Shown here: positions 26,616-34,875 of the stretch, piece after piece
Layout: the number at the start of each line of letters is the position of its first letter
How positions within the stretch are numbered: the stretch's first letter is position 1
NCBI RefSeq assembly: GCF_002479495.1
Contig: NZ_DLNQ01000005.1
Coordinates: 879,276 to 943,275 of the forward strand
DNA: 64,000 bases
Direction: 5' to 3'
Source: Brevundimonas sp. UBA7506
GTDB taxonomy: Bacteria > Pseudomonadota > Alphaproteobacteria > Caulobacterales > Caulobacteraceae
Position numbers and translations under genes: made by a program
The notes under the pieces: generated by a model
Told to the model about the DNA's origin: nothing
The model's input: only the letters and a program-made list of their open reading frames with translations
Databases searched by the model: none

Positions 26616-27392
26616 TCAGAAGCGACGCCAAACGCTGATGATCGGACCTCTGGCGACGGGCGTTTCCCGCCCCGCGACAGCTTGTCGCCATCCGCCCTGA
26701 AGGCTCCAGGCTCCGAAGTGACGAACGGCCGAGACCTCGACGGACAGCCAGCGCGCGCCCTCGCCGTCTGTCGCGCCGCCGAACCCCTGCGCCATCAGCA
26801 TCCAGTCGTCATTGAGATGCGCCCCCGCCGTCAGATCGACCCGAACCTCGTCAGGCAAGCCTTGACGCCAGCGTCGCGCCACCTGCGCCTCTGCGAAGCC
26901 GCGCCGAGGCGCCCAGCGGCGACCGTCGGAATGCCAGGAGCGCCCGACCAGCCCCCGCAGCTCCCAATCGCTGTCGCCCGCGCCCGGCGCTGCATAGCCG
27001 GCGTTGCGGCCGGCCCCGCCCTGGGCATAGCCGGCATAGACGGCCACAACCTTGTCGTCGTCACGGTAGGCCTGCCACCGGGCGCCGATCTCGACCGGCC
27101 CACGCCCGTCATACCGAACAAAGGCGTCCTGTCCTTGCTGCCACTCGCCCTTGACCTGCAGGGTCAACCGCTCGGTCAGGCCATACTCGGCCAGCAGCGA
27201 CGCCGAACGATCCTTGCGCTCGACCGGCAGCCGGACCGTGCCGCCGGGGACAAAGCCTCGATCGGCGCGCATTTCCTCGTACTTCAGGATGGTCTGCCCC
27301 TGCCCCTTCGGCAGAGCCCAGCTTCCCGCCAAGGCCGACGACGACGCCCCCGCCGTCGCCAACCCGATCAGCAGCCCCCCGACCGCCTTCAC
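26616..27392 (-). CDS. Predicted outer-membrane beta-barrel protein
   Basis: The 258-aa product has a signal peptide (MKAVGGLLIGLATAGASSSA-LA, cleaved near residue 22). It is then built of alternating amphipathic strands rich in Gly, Trp, Tyr and Arg, ending in a terminal Phe (VWRRF), which is the usual signature of a Gram-negative outer-membrane barrel. I cannot place it in a named family; it resembles transporter/porin-like proteins of unknown substrate. Its GTG start overlaps the stop of the class II aldolase gene by four bases, an unexpected pairing. Confidence 0.72.
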   Translation of the reverse strand: MKAVGGLLIGLATAGASSSALAGSWALPKGQGQTILKYEEMRADRGFVPGGTVRLPVERKDRSASLLAEYGLTERLTLQVKGEWQQGQDAFVRYDGRGPVEIGARWQAYRDDDKVVAVYAGYAQGGAGRNAGYAAPGAGDSDWELRGLVGRSWHSDGRRWAPRRGFAEAQVARRWRQGLPDEVRVDLTAGAHLNDDWMLMAQGFGGATDGEGARWLSVEVSAVRHFGAWSLQGGWRQAVAGRETPVARGPIISVWRRF

Positions 27393-28153
27393 ACGTCGTA
27401 GCCCGGCGATTTTCGTTCCAGCTGACGCAGGGCGCCCGGCCAGGCGAGGGAAGAAACAAAGCCGATGCCTCGCCCCTGATCCTTGGTCTCGGCCTGCGCC
27501 GCGTCCGGAGCGATCAGCACCTGCTCACGTCCGCCCGACAGGGCCGCCACCTGCTGGGCGCAGGCCCGCTCCAGGAAGAAGATACCCACCCAGGCCTGGG
27601 CCGCCGTCTCGCCCACCGCCAGGGTGCCGTGGTTGCGCAGCAGCATCAGCGGCTTGTCGCCCAGATCCGCCACCAGCCGCTCGCGCTCGTCATGGTTCAG
27701 CGCCAGACCTTCGTAACCGTGATAGGCCACCTGATGCTGCAGCAAGCAGGCGTTCTGGCTGATCGGTAGCAGGCCGTCCTTCTGCGCCGCCACGCCCACG
27801 CCGTTCACCGTGTGCAGGTGGATGACGAACTTGGCGTCTTCGCGTGCCGCGTGGACCGCCGAGTGAATGGTGAAGCCGGCCGGATTGATGAAGCTGGTCG
27901 TCTCCTGGACGATATTGCCGTCAAGATCGACCTTCACCAGGGAAGAGGCTGTAATTTCATCGAAATACCAGCCGTAGGGGTTGATCAGGAAGTGGTGTTC
28001 AGGCCCCGGCACGCGGGCCGAGATGTGGGTGAAGATCATGTCGTCCCACCCGTGCAGAGCGACCAGCCGATACAGAGCGGCCAGTTCCACCCGCGCCTGC
28101 CACTCGGCCTCCGACACCCGCGACTTAAGCGACGACGCCGATCCGTCCGCCAT
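27389..28153 (-). CDS. Class II aldolase/adducin family protein
   Basis: The 254-aa enzyme has the class II aldolase fold with metal-binding histidines in FVIHLHTVNG (HxH) and LMLLRNHGTLAVGE. The N-terminal DDMIFTHISARVPG and NPYGWYFDEITASSLVKVD segments bind the substrate phosphate/carboxylate in relatives. Substrate is unknown; adducin-like members of this size lack a biochemical assignment. ATG 28153 has a GGAGG ribosome site, while upstream in-frame starts (to 28210) are not conserved. It is coupled to the downstream barrel gene. The gap 28154-28317 holds promoters for both directions. Confidence 0.9.
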   Translation of the reverse strand: MADGSASSLKSRVSEAEWQARVELAALYRLVALHGWDDMIFTHISARVPGPEHHFLINPYGWYFDEITASSLVKVDLDGNIVQETTSFINPAGFTIHSAVHAAREDAKFVIHLHTVNGVGVAAQKDGLLPISQNACLLQHQVAYHGYEGLALNHDERERLVADLGDKPLMLLRNHGTLAVGETAAQAWVGIFFLERACAQQVAALSGGREQVLIAPDAAQAETKDQGRGIGFVSSLAWPGALRQLERKSPGYDV

Positions 28154-28232
28154 GACGACCTCCCTTATCATTGTTCGGTTGAACCTCGCGCCGCTCCGGC
28201 GTGACGTCAAGCGACCGGCGTTCGCCCCGGAA

Positions 28233-28246
28233 GGTTTTCGTTAACC
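28233..28246. promoter_or_regulatory. Shared 14-bp site GGTTTTCGTTAACC, copy 1
   Basis: This exact 14-mer is found again, inverted, at 32959-32972. Both copies lie in upstream regions of regulatory-island genes (here 72 bp before a DUF2336 gene). It contains the TTAACC half of the CtrA consensus. Confidence 0.45.
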
Positions 28247-28317
28247 CTGTTTTCACGCCGTCAGGATGACTATGCCGCGCGGCCCGGGCGGCCGTCTTTC
28301 GATGCGCGGAGCCGCCA

Positions 28318-29472
28318 GTGTCCACAGTCGTTCCGCTAGACCCGGACAAGCCCTCCCAAGCCGTGCCGCTGGCGGGCCTGAGCCAGTTGCTGGATCTGGC
28401 CAAGACTCGGTCGCCAGACGATCAGCATCGCCTGCTGATGGGGGTGGCGGGCCTTTATGAATCCGCCGCCGACCACGGCGGCGCGCCCGACGCCCTGGCC
28501 GACATCTTCATCGCCCTGACCCGAAAGGCCGAACGCGAGATCCGTCAGGTTCTGGCGCAACGGCTGGCCAAGGTCGACTGGGCGCCCGCCGCCCTGGTGC
28601 GGATGCTGGCCGCCGACGAGATCGAGATCGCCCGTCCGGTGATCGCAGGCAGCCCCCTGTTGCTCGATGACGACCTGTTGCAACTGCTGGCCGATTGCTC
28701 GATCGAGCATCAGATTCAGGTGGCCCTTCGCCCCGATCTCGGCGCCGCCGTAGCCCGCGCCATCGTCGCGGGGGCCGATCCGGCCGTGATGACCGCCCTG
28801 GCCAGCAATCGCAGCGCTCGGATTGATCCCGCCGTTTTCGCCGATCTGGTCGAAAGGTCCCGCCAGCTGGCCGCCCTGCGCGCGCCGTTGACCCGCCACC
28901 CATCGCTGAATGAAGACCTGGCGCTGCGCCTTTACGAGTGGGTCGGCGACGCCCTGCGTCAGGCGATCGGCGACCGCTTCAGCCTGGACCCCGCCCGGCT
29001 GACCGAGGCGCTCCAGAGCGCGGCCCAGACCACAGCCCAGACCACGGCCCAGGCCACGGCTCGCGACACGGCCGTCGCCTGGGAAGCCGCATCCGCCGAC
29101 CAAACGGACGCCCGACTGGTGGCCAAGCTGCACGCGGCCGGTCAGTTGCGCCCCGCCTATCTGATCCGGGCCCTGCGTGAGGAAAAGCTGGGAGTCTTTG
29201 CTCACGGCCTGGCCGTGCTGGGGCGCTTCGAGATCGCCCAGATCCGTCGGGCGCTGGCCGGCGACACAGCCCGCCCGCTCTTCCTGGCCTGCATCGCGGT
29301 GGGACTGGATCGGGCCGCCTTCCCCGCGCTTCTGACCGAAATCCGCAAGCTGAACGGAGGCTTCCCGCGTGATCCCGATGCCTCGGCCTGGCGGCTGGCG
29401 GACCGCTCGGCGGATCAAGCCGCCTACGAATTCCGCCTGCTGATGGCGGAACTGGGCGGCGCTTCCGTTTGA
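28318..29472 (+). CDS. DUF2336 domain protein (first copy)
   Basis: The 384-aa protein consists of alpha-helical HEAT-like repeats (DUF2336 family), such as [20 protein letters not shown] and [20 protein letters not shown]. The family is largely alphaproteobacterial and uncharacterised. It starts with GTG 28318. A short Thr/Ala/Gln repeat ([11 protein letters not shown], about residues 236-246) makes a low-complexity linker between the two helical halves. It precedes NAD kinase and an Hpt gene in the same direction, and another DUF2336 gene stands opposite at 30888-32030. A role in cell-cycle or motility signalling is suggested only by this context. Confidence 0.85.
   Translation: MSTVVPLDPDKPSQAVPLAGLSQLLDLAKTRSPDDQHRLLMGVAGLYESAADHGGAPDALADIFIALTRKAEREIRQVLAQRLAKVDWAPAALVRMLAADEIEIARPVIAGSPLLLDDDLLQLLADCSIEHQIQVALRPDLGAAVARAIVAGADPAVMTALASNRSARIDPAVFADLVERSRQLAALRAPLTRHPSLNEDLALRLYEWVGDALRQAIGDRFSLDPARLTEALQSAAQTTAQTTAQATARDTAVAWEAASADQTDARLVAKLHAAGQLRPAYLIRALREEKLGVFAHGLAVLGRFEIAQIRRALAGDTARPLFLACIAVGLDRAAFPALLTEIRKLNGGFPRDPDASAWRLADRSADQAAYEFRLLMAELGGASV
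29018..29060. repeat. Short tandem repeat within a DUF2336 gene
   Basis: Tandem units close to CCCAGACCACAG/CCCAGACCACGG/CCCAGGCCACGG encode the Thr-Ala-Gln linker. It lies in frame and may vary in copy number between strains. Confidence 0.6.
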
Positions 29473-29503
29473 CACGGGCCCCTTGCTCCGCTTGCCTAGC
29501 ACT

Positions 29504-30280
29504 GTGAACAAGACCGCTCCCCTCGCCCTGACCTTCGTCGCCAGCGACCGCCCCGAAGCCGAGGCGGCGCGCGAACGGCTGAGCGAACGCTACGGCTCGG
29601 TTCCGGTGGCCGAGGCCGATGTCATCATCGCCCTGGGCGGCGACGGCTTCATGCTGGAGACCCTGCACAACAACCTGCAGCTCCGTACGCCGGTTTACGG
29701 CATGAACCGGGGCTCGGTCGGCTTCCTGATGAACGACTATGAGGAGGACGACCTGCAGGAGCGCCTGGCCGGCGCCGACCGGACCGTCATCCACCCCCTG
29801 CAGATGGACGCCTGGGTCGAAAGCGGCGAAGTCCACAGCGGCCTGGCCATCAACGAGGTCTCCCTGCTGCGTCAGACGCGTCAGACCGCCAAGCTGCGCG
29901 TCAGCATCAACGACAAGGTGCGGCTTGAGGAGTTGAGCTGCGACGGCTGCATGGTGGCCACGCCCGCCGGCTCGACCGCCTACAACCTGTCGGCACATGG
30001 TCCGATCATCCCGCTGGACGCGCCCAGCCTGGCCCTGACGCCGATCAGCGCCTTCCGCCCCCGGCGCTGGCGCGGCGCCCTGCTGTCGCACACAGCCCGC
30101 GTTCGCTTCGAGGTGCTGGAGCCCGACAAGCGCCCGGTCAGCGCCACCGCTGACAACTTCGAAGTCCGCCGCGTCACACGGGTCGAGGTCCGCGAGCGCC
30201 GTGACATCAGCCTGACCATGCTGTTCGACGCCGGACGCTCGTTCGAGGAGCGCGTCATGGCCGAACAGTTCGCCAGCTGA
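29504..30280 (+). CDS. nadK: NAD kinase
   Basis: This enzyme phosphorylates NAD to NADP. The 258-aa product has the GGDG motif (45-48, in [15 protein letters not shown]), the substrate segment [19 protein letters not shown] and the conserved [15 protein letters not shown]. Its length is typical of alphaproteobacterial NadK (E. coli 292 aa). GTG 29504 is preferred over TTG 29483. It follows a DUF2336 gene by 31 bp and precedes the Hpt gene by 62 bp. Confidence 0.95.
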   Translation: MNKTAPLALTFVASDRPEAEAARERLSERYGSVPVAEADVIIALGGDGFMLETLHNNLQLRTPVYGMNRGSVGFLMNDYEEDDLQERLAGADRTVIHPLQMDAWVESGEVHSGLAINEVSLLRQTRQTAKLRVSINDKVRLEELSCDGCMVATPAGSTAYNLSAHGPIIPLDAPSLALTPISAFRPRRWRGALLSHTARVRFEVLEPDKRPVSATADNFEVRRVTRVEVRERRDISLTMLFDAGRSFEERVMAEQFAS

Positions 30281-30342
30281 AACGTCACGGGATTTTAAGC
30301 CTCCGCCCCTAGGCTCTCCGCCAAGAGTTCAGGAGCCGTCAC

Positions 30343-30816
30343 GTGAGCAATCCTCCCCAGGTCATTCGCCCGCCCCACCCGCTGCGCGCCAAGGTCGGCG
30401 GATTCGGCGGCATCGACGCCGACGCCATCGCCAAGGCCGAGGCCGCGCTCAAGGCCATGTCGGCCCAGTTCGGCCAGTGGCTGAACGACGAGGTCGTCAA
30501 GCTGGATCAGGCCCAGGCCGACATCCGCGCCAAGGGCTATACGTCGGAAACCGCCGAGGCCCTGTATTTCCGCGCCCATGATCTGAAAGGCCTGGGCGCC
30601 ACCTATCAATACCCGCTGGTGACCCGGATCGCCGGCTCCCTGTGCCGGATGATGGACGACGCCGACAAGCGGATGCAGGCGCCGACCGCCATTCTGGACG
30701 CCCACGTCGACGCCATCCGCGCCGTGGTCCGCGACGAAATCCAGACGGACGATCATCCGGTGGGCCGCGACCTGGCCGAAGCCCTGGAAGCCCGCGTCGC
30801 CGAACATCTGGCCTGA
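30343..30816 (+). CDS. Hpt (histidine phosphotransfer) domain protein
   Basis: This 157-aa protein has a single Hpt domain. The phosphorylatable His79 is in the motif RAHDLKGLGATY, inside a four-helix bundle spanning about residues 30-155, and no other catalytic domain is present. It should shuttle phosphate between a hybrid kinase and a response regulator; partners are not in the window, although DivK and PleD are encoded 25 kb away. It starts with GTG 30343 after an AGGAG, and ends before a strong bidirectional terminator. Confidence 0.9.
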   Translation: MSNPPQVIRPPHPLRAKVGGFGGIDADAIAKAEAALKAMSAQFGQWLNDEVVKLDQAQADIRAKGYTSETAEALYFRAHDLKGLGATYQYPLVTRIAGSLCRMMDDADKRMQAPTAILDAHVDAIRAVVRDEIQTDDHPVGRDLAEALEARVAEHLA

Positions 30817-30836
30817 GGCCCGCTCACAGCCACAAT

Positions 30837-30869
30837 AAAAGGCGCCGCCGATGTCGGGGCGCCTTTTTT
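30837..30869. terminator. Bidirectional terminator between Hpt and DUF2336 genes
   Basis: The stem AAAAGGCGCC / GGCGCCTTTT has an 11-base loop. T-runs follow on both strands (TTTTTT plus, TTTT minus). It serves the convergent Hpt gene (ends 30816) and DUF2336 gene (ends 30888). Confidence 0.85.
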
Positions 30870-30887
30870 CATGGGCGATGGCCTGGA

Positions 30888-32030
30888 TCAGGCCGCGCTG
30901 ACCGCCGCCTCCGCGCCCGGCGCCGCCGGACGATCCAGGCGCTCCATCAGATAGGTCAGATCGTCGCGCGAGGCGTTGGGCCGCTGGCTCAGGAAGCGCT
31001 CCAGCATGCGCTGGCGAAAGGCGTCGCTGGCGGTGTCGCCGCCCTCAGCCTGCAGGGCGCGCCAGGTGTCGACCCCGGCGCGGAAGGCCTGGAACAGACG
31101 CGGCGGCAAGCCAGCCCGGTCATAGATGGCCTTGAGCCCCAGCGGCCCGGCGTCGTGCACCATCAGCCAGGCGCGATGATGCGGCGTGCCCGCCAACTCG
31201 GCCAGGGCGTGCTCGAACAGGGCCATCTGTCCGCGAGCCAGCGCCCGCAGCAGCAGGGAGGCGTTCAGAACCTTGCGCGCGTTCAGCCCGGCGACGAAGG
31301 CCGGCAGGTCGTTGCTGACCCGCGCCTGATCGACCAGATCGACCGTCGCCCGTTCGCGCGTGAACTGGGCGAACTGGATGGCGGTTTCAGGGGCCACGGC
31401 ATGACGCGTCACCAGATGCTCGCGCACGGCGTCGCTGGCCAGGGCCACCAGGCGTTCCGTCACGGACAGGGGCAGAACCTGACGGTAGGCGATGGCGGAC
31501 ACGACCTCGGACGCCTGACCGAAGCGGTCAATGACCACGCCCAGGGCGGCCTCGGAAAGGTCGGCGTTATCATTCGAAGCCAGAATCTGCACCGCCGAGC
31601 GGCAACCCTCGGCCGCCAGGACCGTGGCCACGTCGCGCGGCACGCGCCCGCGAGAGGCGACGGCGTTCTGGCGCACGACCGAGCCGGCGCGAATGATCTC
31701 GATCAGGTCGTCGTCGGTGAACGCCGGCGAACTGGCGATGATGGGCAGGGCCACGCTGTCTGCATCGGCGGCGAGGCGGCGCGCCACCTCGCGCGGCATC
31801 TGGTCCGACGCCTTGAGCGTGACGGCCATGGCGCGACGAACCAGTTCGGCGGCGTCATTGGCCAGAACGCCCAGAATTTTTTGAGCCGCCGCCCGATCGG
31901 CGTCGTCCATCTGCATCCGGTCGATGCTGCGGCACAGCTTGTGCGCCGCCGCGGCGCGGTCGTCTTCGGCATCCGATTTGATCAGGCGCCGGATATCGCT
32001 TTCCGTCAGTCGGGCGCGGTAGGCGGTCAT
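30888..32030 (-). CDS. DUF2336 domain protein (second copy)
   Basis: This is a second, divergent member of the DUF2336 family, 380 aa, made of helical repeats (MTAYRARLTESDIRRLIKSD, then LPIIASSPAFTDDDLIEIIR, AIYDRAGLPPRLFQAFRAGV). Its domain order parallels the protein at 28318-29472, but sequence identity looks low, so this is an old paralogue rather than a recent duplication. Function is unknown. A TTAA-N7-TTAG sequence 62 bp upstream fits a CtrA site, consistent with cell-cycle or flagellar control. Confidence 0.87.
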   Translation of the reverse strand: MTAYRARLTESDIRRLIKSDAEDDRAAAAHKLCRSIDRMQMDDADRAAAQKILGVLANDAAELVRRAMAVTLKASDQMPREVARRLAADADSVALPIIASSPAFTDDDLIEIIRAGSVVRQNAVASRGRVPRDVATVLAAEGCRSAVQILASNDNADLSEAALGVVIDRFGQASEVVSAIAYRQVLPLSVTERLVALASDAVREHLVTRHAVAPETAIQFAQFTRERATVDLVDQARVSNDLPAFVAGLNARKVLNASLLLRALARGQMALFEHALAELAGTPHHRAWLMVHDAGPLGLKAIYDRAGLPPRLFQAFRAGVDTWRALQAEGGDTASDAFRQRMLERFLSQRPNASRDDLTYLMERLDRPAAPGAEAAVSAA

Positions 32031-32091
32031 GCGGGAGCTCGTAAGCTAGGCGGCGGGCGAAGAATCAATCGTCACGCTTAGCGTTACATAG

Positions 32092-32106
32092 TTAACGCCT
32101 TATTAG
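32092..32106. promoter_or_regulatory. CtrA-like box upstream of a DUF2336 gene
   Basis: TTAA-CGCCTTA-TTAG matches the CtrA consensus TTAA-N7-TTAA at seven of eight half-site bases with correct spacing. It lies 62 bp before the DUF2336 start at 32030. Confidence 0.45.
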
Positions 32107-32129
32107 GAATGAGGCGAAACCACGTTCTT

Positions 32130-32936
32130 TTACGCCGCCGTCTCCGAGGGCGGCGCGAAAGCCCCGCCGAAGCCGCTGCTCTTGCCGCCCTGACCGTCCT
32201 GTCCCAGCAGCAAGGCCAAGAGGCTCTGGTCCTGCTTCAGGCGATCCAGACGCGCGGCCAGCATGCGGTCCCTTTCGCTCAGGTCCGGCACGGCGTTCTT
32301 CGGACCCGAGCCGACGCCCGCCGCCGGAGCGCCCTCGCCCGCCGTGCGCTGCAGGTTGGCGTGAACCTCGGCCACCGTGGCGTGGCGGCCGTTGCGATAG
32401 AAGATCGAACGATTGGCCGACGCCGCTTCGGGGAACAAGGACGCGGCGCTGGCGCCCGGTCGCGCCTGCATGGCCTCCATCAGCTTGGCGGCGCCCGCCG
32501 GGCCGAGGAAGTGGGCCGCGTAGAGATCGCCCGCGCCCGGCTCCTGCCCCGTGCGGCCGCGCAGATAGGCGGCGTTGGAGGCCGTCAGCTCCGCCGCCAT
32601 GGTCGAGGCGGCCTGAGGATCGAACCGCAGGTCCAGCACCACGTTGCGGGCCGAGCCCTGCACTCGCCAGCGCCCGTCATCGCCGCGATGGATCAGGTCG
32701 GCGTACTGACCGTAACCGTGCTTGGCGCCGTGCTGCTTCACCGTGGCCAGCCAGGTCTGCTCGATGAACTGGAACAGACCCGAGGCCGAGGAGGTCGGAG
32801 CCCGCGCGGACGGGTTCATCGCGCTTTCGCGGCGCGCCGTCTTCATCAGGAAATCGAAGTCCACGCCGGTCGTGCTGGACGCACGCCGGATGGCCGCCTC
32901 AACCCCGCCAGATGATGGAATCGCTCCTACGCTCAT
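32130..32936 (-). CDS. SLT-domain protein (lytic transglycosylase-like)
   Basis: The 268-aa protein has a lysozyme-like SLT domain in its N-terminal part: the catalytic Glu is in FLMKTARRESAMNPSARAPT, followed by the SASGLFQFIEQTWLATVKQH motif. No signal peptide is visible, so export, perhaps through the flagellar apparatus or by an unrecognised route, is uncertain. The C-terminal 90 residues are Gly/Ala/Ser-rich with a short coiled segment (SERDRMLAARLDRLKQDQSL). A candidate CtrA site lies just upstream, fitting cell-cycle-timed envelope remodelling. It is co-directional with the DUF2336 gene downstream. Confidence 0.83.
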   Translation of the reverse strand: MSVGAIPSSGGVEAAIRRASSTTGVDFDFLMKTARRESAMNPSARAPTSSASGLFQFIEQTWLATVKQHGAKHGYGQYADLIHRGDDGRWRVQGSARNVVLDLRFDPQAASTMAAELTASNAAYLRGRTGQEPGAGDLYAAHFLGPAGAAKLMEAMQARPGASAASLFPEAASANRSIFYRNGRHATVAEVHANLQRTAGEGAPAAGVGSGPKNAVPDLSERDRMLAARLDRLKQDQSLLALLLGQDGQGGKSSGFGGAFAPPSETAA

Positions 32937-32958
32937 ATGGTTGACGGTCGCTAACTAA

Positions 32959-32975
32959 GGTTAACGAAAACCTAA
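32959..32975. promoter_or_regulatory. CtrA-like box with shared 14-bp site, copy 2
   Basis: On the minus strand the sequence reads TTAG-GTTTTCG-TTAACC, close to the CtrA consensus, 23 bp before the SLT gene start. Bases 32959-32972 are the exact reverse complement of the site at 28233-28246. Confidence 0.5.
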
Positions 32976-33066
32976 CCGCCCAAGCGCCGCAATAAAGCCG
33001 CAAGCCGAGCGCGACCATTGTTCCGTGGGCGCTGGGGAGGGCCTGCGACAGGAGGCGTTGAAGGCC

Positions 33067-33801
33067 ATGATGATCAGAACCGCGGGCGGCCCCGGACTGG
33101 TGAGCCCGATAGACTTTTCCGAGCGTAAGAAGCCGATTCCGCGCTGGATGTGGGCGGCGATCGGGGCATCCGCCCTGGTCCACGTCGGCGCCGGGGTGTG
33201 GCTCTACAATCAACGGTTCGAGCTGGCGGAGATTCCGGCGATCGAGGATGGGCCGACCACCGTCATCGACATCCTGCCCATGCCCAAGCCGCCGGAACCT
33301 CTGGTCGCGCCCAAGGTTCCGCCGGCGCCGACGCCGCCGATCCATCGGGCGGAAAACATCATCTCGTCCCAAGTGCCGCCTCTGGTGGTTCCCATCGCCC
33401 CGGTCACCTCGCTGGACGCCGGGCCGGTCATCAACCTGACCGCGCCCGCCAGCGAGCCATCGACCGGAACCGCGGTTGCGGCCGAACCGGTCCGATCGCC
33501 GCCGGTCATCACCAACCCCGACTGGGTGCGCAAACCGACGGCGGAACAGATGATGCGAGCCTATCCCTCAGCGGCCGAGGCGCGGGGCGTCAGCGGCGTC
33601 GCCAACCTGTCCTGTCTGGTGAGGGTCGACGGGAGCCTGACCGACTGTTCGGTGACATCCGAGACGCCCGGCAACCAGGGCTTCGGACGCGCCGCCATGG
33701 GCCTGACCCGCTACTTCCGTCTCAGTCCGCGCACGGTGGACGGTCAGGCCGTCGACGGGGCCCGCGTCAGCATGGCCATTCGCTTCAACCTGCCCGAGTA
33801 G
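33067..33801 (+). CDS. TonB family energy-transducer-like protein
   Basis: The 244-aa protein has one N-terminal membrane anchor (RWMWAAIGASALVHVGAGVW, about residues 27-46), a Pro-rich periplasmic region (MPKPPEPLVAPKVPPAPTPP) and a C-terminal TonB-like domain with the family pattern GVANLSCLVRVDGSLTDCSV and a final FRLSP segment. Such proteins pass proton-motive force from ExbBD to outer-membrane receptors. ATG 33067 follows AGGAGG; a GTG at 33025 is an alternative. No exbB/exbD gene is present here. Confidence 0.82.
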   Translation: MMIRTAGGPGLVSPIDFSERKKPIPRWMWAAIGASALVHVGAGVWLYNQRFELAEIPAIEDGPTTVIDILPMPKPPEPLVAPKVPPAPTPPIHRAENIISSQVPPLVVPIAPVTSLDAGPVINLTAPASEPSTGTAVAAEPVRSPPVITNPDWVRKPTAEQMMRAYPSAAEARGVSGVANLSCLVRVDGSLTDCSVTSETPGNQGFGRAAMGLTRYFRLSPRTVDGQAVDGARVSMAIRFNLPE

Positions 33802-33816
33802 GACTGCCCTCGAAGG

Positions 33817-34827
33817 CTAGATGAAGCGACGGGGGGCGAGGGTCGGTTCTTTCGAGGACCGGCCCTCGACTTCGTCCGCCACCACGCCGGCGACCAGCGG
33901 CCCCACCAGCCAGCCGTTGCGGCGCGGCCCGACCGCCAGATGCAGCCCGTCCTCGACCGCCCCCGCCATCGGCAGGCCGTCCGGCGTCGCGCCGCGCACG
34001 CCCGCGCGCCATTCGATCTGAAGCGGACGCGGCGTCTGGCCCAGCACGGCCCAGGCCGCGTCGAGCATCTGTGCGCAGCGTTCGGGATCCGGCGTCAGCG
34101 ACCGCTCGCCCGCCTCCATGGTCGCCCCGATGACGCTGCCGGTTCCCATAGGCGCGACATAGGCGCCGGGACCGCGCACGACGTGGTCGACCAGCCGCTC
34201 GCTCACCAGACCGATCTGCCCCCGAATGGGCGAGATCAGGCCCAGCAGACGCGCTACGGTTTCAGGCAGGCCGTCCGGCGCCGCCCCCGCCCCGGTCGCC
34301 AGCACGACCTGATCCGCCTCGACCGCCCCAGCCGTCGTCTCGACGCGCCAACGCCCGTTCGACCGCGATAGGGCCGTCGCGCGGCCTTCCAGCGTCCGCA
34401 CGTCCTGGGTTAGCGCCGCCAGGGCCTGAGCCGGCTCGACCTTCCAGTCCTCTTGCGTAATCAGCCGCCCCGCATCGCGGTCGTAGACGTGTTCAAAGCC
34501 CAAGGAGGCCAATCGTCCGGCCAACACCTCGACGTTCCCACCCCGCCATTCGGCCAGATCGCGGTCCAGCCGAACACTGGTCGCCGCCGCGAAGTCTGGC
34601 CAGGCGTCGCGGGCGCGGCGCAGCAGGGCGGCGTGCTCGGGGCTCAGGTCATCGACGGCGCTTTCCATCGCCGGGGCGATCATCCCCGCCGCGACACCCG
34701 AGGCGTTCAGCCCGCCGGGATCGACCACCGTCACCGCATGGCCGCGCCGGACCAGTTCCGCCGCCGTGCACAGGCCCAGAACGCCCGCGCCGACCACCAG
34801 GATGTCTTGAGAATTGAAAAGGGGCAC
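33817..34827 (-). CDS. FAD-dependent oxidoreductase (glycine/D-amino-acid oxidase, ThiO-like)
   Basis: This 336-aa flavoprotein of the DAO family has an N-terminal dinucleotide-binding GAGVLG (about residues 13-18) followed by the DPGGLNASGVAAGMIAPAME segment typical of ThiO-like enzymes. GATMEAGERSL and WRAGVRGATPDGLP lie near the C-terminus. ThiO oxidises glycine for thiazole synthesis, but no thi gene is adjacent, so a different amine or D-amino acid substrate is equally possible. It is convergent with the TonB-like gene and follows pckG by 48 bp in the same direction. Confidence 0.85.
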   Translation of the reverse strand: MPLFNSQDILVVGAGVLGLCTAAELVRRGHAVTVVDPGGLNASGVAAGMIAPAMESAVDDLSPEHAALLRRARDAWPDFAAATSVRLDRDLAEWRGGNVEVLAGRLASLGFEHVYDRDAGRLITQEDWKVEPAQALAALTQDVRTLEGRATALSRSNGRWRVETTAGAVEADQVVLATGAGAAPDGLPETVARLLGLISPIRGQIGLVSERLVDHVVRGPGAYVAPMGTGSVIGATMEAGERSLTPDPERCAQMLDAAWAVLGQTPRPLQIEWRAGVRGATPDGLPMAGAVEDGLHLAVGPRRNGWLVGPLVAGVVADEVEGRSSKEPTLAPRRFI

Positions 34828-34875
34828 GGGCTGTCCTTCGACCTCCCGCGCCCCGATTTCAACCCGGCTTTTGTC

